This document shows positions 57,662 to 64,000 of a stretch of 64,000 nucleotides of DNA, piece after piece. The stretch comes from Rhyzopertha dominica (Eukaryota > Arthropoda > Insecta > Coleoptera > Bostrichidae). Made by a program: the position numbers and the translations under genes. Positions within the stretch are counted from its first letter, which is position 1; the number at the start of each line of letters is the position of its first letter. The notes beneath the pieces are model-generated. The model had not been told where the DNA came from and did no database searches. It was given only the letters and a program-made list of their open reading frames with translations. The stretch is from NCBI GenBank assembly GCA_025024175.1, contig QCXZ01000137.1, positions 74,152,680 to 74,216,679 of the forward strand, in the 5' to 3' direction.

Positions 57662-60600
57662 CTGTTGCTTTGTAGCGCCCTTACAGATGGTCCTTACTCC
57701 TACATATAGATCTATTTCTTTTTACCTTCTATTAACTTCTCCATCATTCCAAAACCGTTCCATTTGTTACAAAAAAATTATAATTTATGTTTGAAAACAT
57801 GATTTATGACCTGATGTGCGAAAAATTGTAAGGGCGCTACAAAGTAACAAAAAATTACAAAAACTGATCATCTCAGTTTCTATGAACTTCAATGAAGATT
57901 GAACTGAGAGTATAGTGTTGTGTGACGTGACTTAAGAGCTTTCCTACTTAGGGTGTGCTGTATATAGTGAGTAGAAATACCCAAGAGATTTGAACACAAT
58001 CACTATAATTAACTTCTGTAAATTTAAGAATCTGTGAAATTTAACAATTTTTACCTTTTATTATTAATAGCAGTGGGATATAAATAACTTTTAAAATAAA
58101 ATTTCTACTATCGTNATTTATTTGATATGAAAATGTAATATTTTAAAAATACCTGTTTGAATATACAGGGCCCGCCACCTAAAAANCCCCAGACTAGTAT
58201 TTACTTATTAGTTTTTAGCTACAGGCTTAATACATGTTGAAGGTCTTTATAAACTCTTAAAAAATGGCATAGTAGGTGTCCAAAAAAATTATTTGCAAGT
58301 AATTATATTTTTCAGATAAAGTGGATTTTTGTAAATATTTTTTTTATTTCAATGGATTTCAAATGTTCCATTTTTTACTAAATTTTTAATTAAACACACA
58401 TAAGAATTTGTTATTATGTTTATTCGTTTTTTATTTTTACATATATTAAATTAATTATTAAAAGGTAACAAAATGTTAAAGTTTTTCATTAAGAAGGAGT
58501 AAAAATAAGGCAAACATGGTAATGACATAAATTGAAAACAAAGGTTGGCATCCAACTAAGAAGCAATATATTTATTATACACGGTAAAGTAAAAAAATTT
58601 AAAAAAATAACTTTAATTGTGAAATATCATTATCTGCAAATATATTTTTTGGCGTTTTTAAAGATTTTTGAATGATCTTCAATTATATATTCCTTAGGGT
58701 TGTACCTAGAATAATAATAAATAATTTTGGCTAGTGGAAGTTCAAAATTCTTAATCTCTGTTAATGGCAGAATTTATTTCAGTTTGAAATAAGCAAATAA
58801 CATTTGAAGTGTTTTATACCCTGCTGTTGAGCAATATATGAATGTATAGCTTTTTTTGTCATGCCATCTTTAGATATAGGCTGGAAGCTCATTTTCCTTT
58901 ACCACTTTGTGTGAGATATGCAAATTTCTAGGTTTGTTAAAAATCATAAAATAGATATCGAAAATTGAACATTCAAACACTGCAAATGTAGAGAATGCCC
59001 CCGCATGTGTCTAAAGGACTGAAAGTTATAAGTAATTTAAATTGTGATAATGTAAATATTAAATTAGCCTGTAAAATGTGTTTGATTTTTTACATGAAAT
59101 GGTGTGAATTTGTAAGTTTAGGAGGTAAGCTTTTCATTATTGACTTTATTAATTGGCAATATGAATATAACTTATACACCAAGGAGAATATCACATTGAG
59201 CATGTTTGTTACGTAGATACTTTTTTTATACATAAAATGATCATTTATTGCTTTCATCATTTGGAAAGTTACGTTTCTAGGTACCTACCTATCTACCCCT
59301 TTAACGAGGGAAATTATTATGTTGCCTATTATATTTAAAATCAAAAGGTACATTGAATAATTAAAAAATGTGACATTTTAAGAAATTTAATTAATGGTAC
59401 CTGCACCTTGAAGATATTAAATCAGTAGGCGAAGACAATGATAAAAATAGTTCCAGGAGTAATATTCGTAGCTTTTGGATAATAAACATTTTGGGTGGTT
59501 AAACAAAAAAGGTGCTATAACTGAAGATGTATGTTTACATTAAATGAAAATGCGCTTAGGTTCTAATTTTCTAAATGAGAGCAATAAATGACCTTTACTG
59601 AACGGCCACATAGTTTTGACATGTTCATGCATCTAAAGTATACTTAATGATACATACTTTTATATGGCAAAATTCTGAAAGCAGTTTCATTCCCAAACTA
59701 ATTTAGTGCAGTTGGTAATTATAGAACTGCTTTCAGAAATTTAACGCTTTTGTAGGATATTTTAATACAATTTTGTACTTAATACACAAAGATCCTGCTC
59801 TGGCCGAAAATTCTATTAAAAAAAGCAAGCATTGCGCACTGAAAAATTGAAATATTGTTGATGTTATAAATAATTGTTAAATATGATCCAGTTGTGCATA
59901 GTATAAAATATGTACAAAGATAAAATAAACAAGCTCTATTTGAACATGTTTTTATTCACACCATTATCTAACCCACATATTTCATTAGTCTCGCCAAACT
60001 TTATTTTTGGTAAATAATACCTATAAACAAATTTCAAGTATATCTTGACCATAGCTAAATTATTTCAAAGATTCTGTATTACTATTACTAATTATATTCG
60101 GTAGGTACTAAATAAAAATAAATATATTTTTTAAATATTTTTAAACCCGTTATGTATGGTAATGTTTAAAATTATGCTGACATATACACAAGGTGTACCT
60201 ATATGTTCCGGTTTAACTTCAGGAATGATCGAACCTCACCAATCGTTCTCAAGAAAGTTACAGCTAATTTCATAGTAAGTAACACTGAATGAACTTAATC
60301 TATAATGTTCTTCTTTGTTGCTTGTCATTTGGATGAATTCAGTTGAACTAAATTAAATTAAAAAATAATGAAATGTATCTAATATATAAATAAACTAATG
60401 CTATGCTTGTCTTTCCACCGATATCCAAATTGTTACACACAGCAAACACTGAACCTCACTTCTTGAAATTCTAGGACTAGGATTTTTAGACTAGGATGTG
60501 TAGGTAACTTTGAATTACTCCAAATATCGATAAAATCGAAATTAGGTTCATTTGAAATAGGTTATGGTCTAAAAGTGACAATTTTATTAGAATCAATATT

Positions 60601-61770
60601 AAGCTTATCTTACATAGCCTTTTCTTTTAACCAACTCAACTGTATAAGAACTGTGTATACAGTAATTAAGCATTAATAAGACAACATAAAACTGAGCCCA
60701 CCTCTATTACTATTGCAAACTTTTCGCTAATAAAACCAAATAAAAATTAGTTGCAATTGCAACGCAATAATATTCATATTCGATATGCTTTTGGTAGTCT
60801 TCATATAATATCTACATACATACTTTTAAGAAAATTATTAGTAATAATTTTAATTAGTAAAGAATGATAAGGGAATACTGAAAGCGAATCTAATATCAAA
60901 TAATTTAAATTTAGTTACGAATGAATGTTTTATAACATATGATAATATATGCAGGTATATTAAACAAAGAACTACTTATAAGGTTTTTGCTTGAAATTAC
61001 TGTAGTGTTGTAATGCGATCCATTCAGTTTTCAACTACGGCTATTTTGCTAAAAGGTGGCAACCCTAGCAAGAAAATACGAAAAATTTCATCAAGTACCT
61101 AATTCATTTAATAAACCCTTAATTTGAGCGGTTGCTTTTGAACATTTGAACACAACACTAATAGAATAAGTATTCAAGGTAAGCCTTACCTTCGGACATA
61201 AATTGCGGTGTGCCGTCAGAATAAACGACAGTAGGTATTGAGCCGTATTTAAACCCTAATCAGTGCCGTTAATTGCGTAACTAGTCCTCAGGTATAGAGC
61301 ATCTGTTTAGTCTATATTTAAATGGAAACCTCATACTTATAACCGCATTTTTGTAAGTTTACATGTATGTAATGTTTGTACGCGTATTTCCTCGTATTTG
61401 ATACTCAAGTAGCAGTAATTCGCTATTCCATATTTTTGACAAGATATCAAATTTCCCGCGTTTTTAGAAAGATTTGAATGAAAAAAGCAAATAATAAACT
61501 AGAAAACGAATGATGAAAATAGGTACTAAAGGTGGTGATCTTTGATAAAAGGGTTGCCTTAAGACGATTAATATAATCTGATATAATATACTGTATTTGA
61601 ATGTGACGTATGTCCTTCGTTCATGAGTGATAACGATTGTCCTAATAATGAGAAACGAGAAGCAATGGACAATGTGCAATAATCCGTTCGTTTGTTTTGT
61701 AGTGTTTTTAATGTAAACGGTGTAAACACGTGCCACGTTTCTTAAGTATTCTTGAATTTGAGTGTGTGTC
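57662..61770 (+). other. slo 3' UTR and intergenic space before HIBCH
   Basis: About 4.1 kb, AT-rich, with no convincing gene. It contains the hairpin above, a Pumilio-type tgtaaata at 58330-58337, and many aataaa hexamers (for instance near 59585 and 59927) that could be polyadenylation signals. A tacagggcccgcc string at about 58165 resembles a transposon end, but I find no partner. The HIBCH promoter must lie in the last few hundred bases, where I see no TATA box I would trust. Confidence 0.55.
57663..57849 (+). promoter_or_regulatory. long-range hairpin opening the slo 3' UTR
   Basis: Arms 57663-57685 and 57827-57849 are 23-nt inverted repeats. They are perfectly complementary as RNA except for one G-U pair, and enclose about 140 nt. 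The left arm starts one base after the stop codon. It could be a regulatory stem in the mRNA or the terminal repeats of a small insertion. No protein-coding sense. Confidence 0.6.
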
Positions 61771-61773
61771 ATG
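61771..61773 (+). CDS. HIBCH first coding exon (start codon only)
   Basis: The ATG is followed at once by a gtaaat donor, and a gcttgcag acceptor lies 54 nt downstream. Removing the intron gives MALRLLVLTSNKLTRSQYSS, a basic, serine-rich, amphipathic-looking mitochondrial presequence, whereas read-through gives a start MVNFSNYDNCKLL that looks less like one. The exon is chosen on this basis. The 5' UTR extends upstream to an unknown point. Confidence 0.7.
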
Positions 61774-61827
61774 GTAAATTTTTCCAATTATGACAATTGC
61801 AAATTGCTAACATATTTTTGCTTGCAG
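61774..61827 (+). other. 54-nt stop-free intron of HIBCH
   Basis: gtaaat to ttgcag with a gctaac branch-like motif 19 nt from the end. Open in frame (18 codons). Confidence 0.7.
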
Positions 61828-62839
61828 GCGCTGAGGCTTCTAGTTCTAACCTCAAACAAATTAACCAGATCACAATATTCCTCAAGCAATAAAAATCTTT
61901 ATGCTAGCTTGCGTAAGATGTCCTCGGATCATAATGATGTGTTATTTGAAGATATCGGAAATAAGGGTTTGATAACTTTAAACAGGCCCAGAGCACTCAA
62001 TGCCTTAAACCTGTCAATGATTGAGAAAATCTACCCGGTCCTTAAAGTGTGGGAAAAAGAAAAATTATTGGTCATAGTTAAAGGTGCAGGCGGTAAAGCT
62101 TTTTGTGCTGGTGGGGACGTAAGGGCTGTCACTGAAGCTGGCTTAAAAGGTAATTCCAAAGTAGGACAAGACTTCTTTCGTAAGGAATACATAACGAATG
62201 GCTTAATTGGTTCTTATTCGATACCATATATCGCCTTCATTGATGGCATCGTAATGGGCGGTGGAGTGGGTTTGTCAATTCATGGGAAATATCGAGTGGC
62301 AACAGAAAAGACCTTATTTGCCATGCCAGAAACTCAAATAGGACTCTTCCCTGATGTTGGTGGTTCTTATTTTTTGCCTCGTTTAAGTGGCCGTTTGGGA
62401 TATTTTCTAGCCTTAACGGGGCATCGCTTAAAAGGAGTCGATGTATTGAAGGCAGGCATTGCAACTCACTACTGTGAAAGCAGTAAACTTACTGAACTGG
62501 AAAAGGCACTTCTTGATTCCAGTAAAACAGAGGATATTAAGAATGCACTTAATGAATTCAATACTCCACCTAATGAGGAGTTTTCTTTGTTGCCTTACAT
62601 GGATAAAATCAACAAGTGCTTCGCTCCTGGTAGCGTTGAAGACATTTTGGAAAGACTGGAGAAGGACAGGTCACAGTGGGCATTAGACACATTAAAACTA
62701 TTGAATAGAATGTCCCCTACGAGTTTAAAAATTGCTGTTAGGGAACTGGATCTAGGAAAACAAATGAGTCTTCAGGAATGTCTTCAGATGGAATACAGAT
62801 TGGCTTATAACTGCTTAGCCAACAATGAATTCTTTGAAG
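61828..62839 (+). CDS. HIBCH: 3-hydroxyisobutyryl-CoA hydrolase, main exon (gene incomplete at right edge)
   Basis: Hydrolyses 3-hydroxyisobutyryl-CoA to 3-hydroxyisobutyrate in mitochondrial valine breakdown, protecting against toxic methacrylyl-CoA (family knowledge). The exon encodes about 337 residues of the crotonase fold: GLITLNRPRALNALNLSMI near residue 47, the oxyanion-hole segment GAGGKAFCAGGDVRAVTEAG, then DGIVMGGGVGLSIHGKYRVA and MPETQIGLFPDVGGSYFLPR, where the Glu of PET and the Asp of PDVGG correspond to the catalytic pair. It is intact, with no frameshift. It ends ...NNEFFEG at a gtaaac donor. The human enzyme is about 386 residues, so some 40-50 C-terminal residues are in this and later exons beyond the window. 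Read-through of the donor meets a stop at 62893-62895. Confidence 0.95.
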
Positions 62840-63966
62840 GTAAACAGATACATTTTCTCATCTTGGTTAATTGCTACATATTGCAATGTTTCTAAATTGT
62901 GCTGATGAGTTTCAAAAACAAAGTATTTTGTGGGTAAAATGCTCTACACTTGTCACTAAGAGACCAAGTTTGTGCAAAAATAGTCGTTTTAATTTACTCC
63001 TGTGGAGGGCAGGGAGTATTCTAAGAATAAATTTAAAACAGATTCATTTCTTTCATGTTCATAAGTTGTTTTTATGTTGATAACTATTAGTTAAAAAACT
63101 AGTGGAATTAGAATACTATATGTCTTTCATCATCTAAAATTCATTAAAAAATTGCCAAATCCTTAAAAAGTCAGTCTTGATTATTTGGTCTGCTAAAAAT
63201 ATACCATTTGTTCATTTACTTACTTTATATCTCTTCATACAGTGGAAATTGCTCAGGAGCCAGAAGTAGAAGACCGAAGTTCAAATGTTTTACTCAAAAT
63301 GCAAAACTCTAATGCTAGAATAATGATTTTTGGACATTCAGATGTTCTTAGGAATTCCTTTAAAAGTAATTTGCAAAGGATTGCAAGAAAAAAGTTGTCA
63401 ACATAAACTTTTTATCTACATGTTGATCACAATAGAAACTTACCACTATTCCCAAGGTTTTTTAATTCATTTTGCTGAGATGGATTAGTTTTTATCATAT
63501 GCATACACGTGATTGTTGTGTGTACTTTTACTTATGAATACAATAGCACCACACAAATGCCATGACTGCCCTTTGCTCTTTCATTTGCATTTCTTCCTAT
63601 TTCTAGCTTTATAATGATAAACTCCAGTCGGCTTGATTTTGATTAATATCTTTGTTTTACTTTAAAGAAGTTCATCACCTGTAAATGTCTTGTATTGTGC
63701 CGAGTACATTCAGCCAGAGTCGATTTTTTAAAGTACTCATAAGGCATTACATATCATGTTCAGTATAATTTTTCATAACCTAATATAACCCAAGTCCTGG
63801 TTGGGACTCGAACCCGAGACCTCTTGATTCATAGGCATACATGCTATGCTCTGGACCAGCGAGGCTGGCTATAATCATCTCTTGTACTCAGCTGTCACCT
63901 ATTAAGCGATGTTTTAGTAGTAATGATGCACTCTGTATATATAAACAGTATAAATTTGATTTTTAG
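62840..63966 (+). other. HIBCH intron 2
   Basis: 1127 nt with gtaaac and ttttag ends. It holds a tRNA-like SINE remnant at about 63790-63875 and nothing else I recognise. Confidence 0.8.
63790..63875 (-). repeat. tRNA-derived SINE head or tRNA pseudogene
   Basis: On the minus strand a perfect Pol III B box (ggttcgagtcc) follows an A-box-like stretch around ctggtccagagca. The T arm pairs four of five bases, but the acceptor strands do not pair and no clean anticodon arm forms. So this is not a functional tRNA; a SINE head or tRNA pseudogene fits best. Confidence 0.45.
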
Positions 63967-64000
63967 GGGTTCGGGCTCTGCTGATTGACAAAGATCAAAA
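63967..64000 (+). CDS. HIBCH: HIBCH third exon, cut by the window edge
   Basis: Acceptor gattttag at 63959-63966. The phase fits the previous exon and gives (G)VRALLIDKDQ, matching the family's EGVRAxLIDKDQ motif. The rest lies outside the window. Confidence 0.9.

Noticed and set aside
58160..58200. Transposon end tacagggcccgcc in the slo 3' UTR
   Set aside because: No inverse partner found downstream.
62840..62895. HIBCH ending at the stop at 62893
   Set aside because: A gtaaac donor after EFFEG and the matching GVRALLIDKDQ exon at 63967 show that the gene continues.
63790..63875. Functional tRNA gene
   Set aside because: Acceptor strands do not pair and no anticodon arm forms; only the B box is intact.

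Overview
This is a eukaryotic, AT-rich window with very large introns, and the proteins it encodes are clearly insect. A holometabolous insect, perhaps a beetle, seems likely, but the order cannot be settled from sequence alone. No prokaryotic operons, ribosome binding sites or CRISPR arrays are present.

About 45 kb (12501-57661, + strand) holds most of one gene, slowpoke (slo/KCNMA1), the BK-type calcium- and voltage-activated potassium channel. The window enters it at transmembrane segment S1; the start codon, S0 and the S0-S1 loop lie upstream. From S1 to the stop codon I placed every exon by splice phase: 1056 residues in the basic isoform. Splicing is rich: three alternative 92-nt exons at the S6/linker site, two 106-nt exons and two 113-nt exons in and after RCK1, two in-frame cassettes (75 and 66 nt), a 27-nt and a 33-nt micro-exon, a tandem NAG acceptor, and a 51-nt intron that is open in frame. 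The 3' UTR begins with a 23-bp inverted repeat one base after the stop codon.

A second gene starts 4.1 kb downstream on the same strand: 3-hydroxyisobutyryl-CoA hydrolase (HIBCH, valine catabolism, mitochondrial). Its start codon is separated from the rest by a 54-nt intron. It runs off the right edge in its third exon. I see no functional link between the two genes.

The introns are loaded with decayed mobile elements: a nested palindromic TA-flanked element (126-1955), several Tc1/mariner-superfamily transposase remnants (4.8-5.8, 8.2-8.9, 14-15.4, 44.9-45.2 kb), two Penelope-like remnants (6.0-6.6 and about 18.9-19.6 kb), a decayed BEL/Pao retrotransposon flanked by inverted repeats (23.9-27.7 kb), a hAT-like element (52.6-53.5 kb), a THAP-like fragment, small foldback elements and a tRNA-like SINE head.

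The most unusual object is a foldback transposon at 33187-36336. It has a perfect 9-bp target duplication, terminal inverted repeats built of 153-bp tandem units (eight near-identical on the left, about three on the right), and a unique core with an ORF resembling the C-terminal part of a ubiquitin-specific-protease-like domain.
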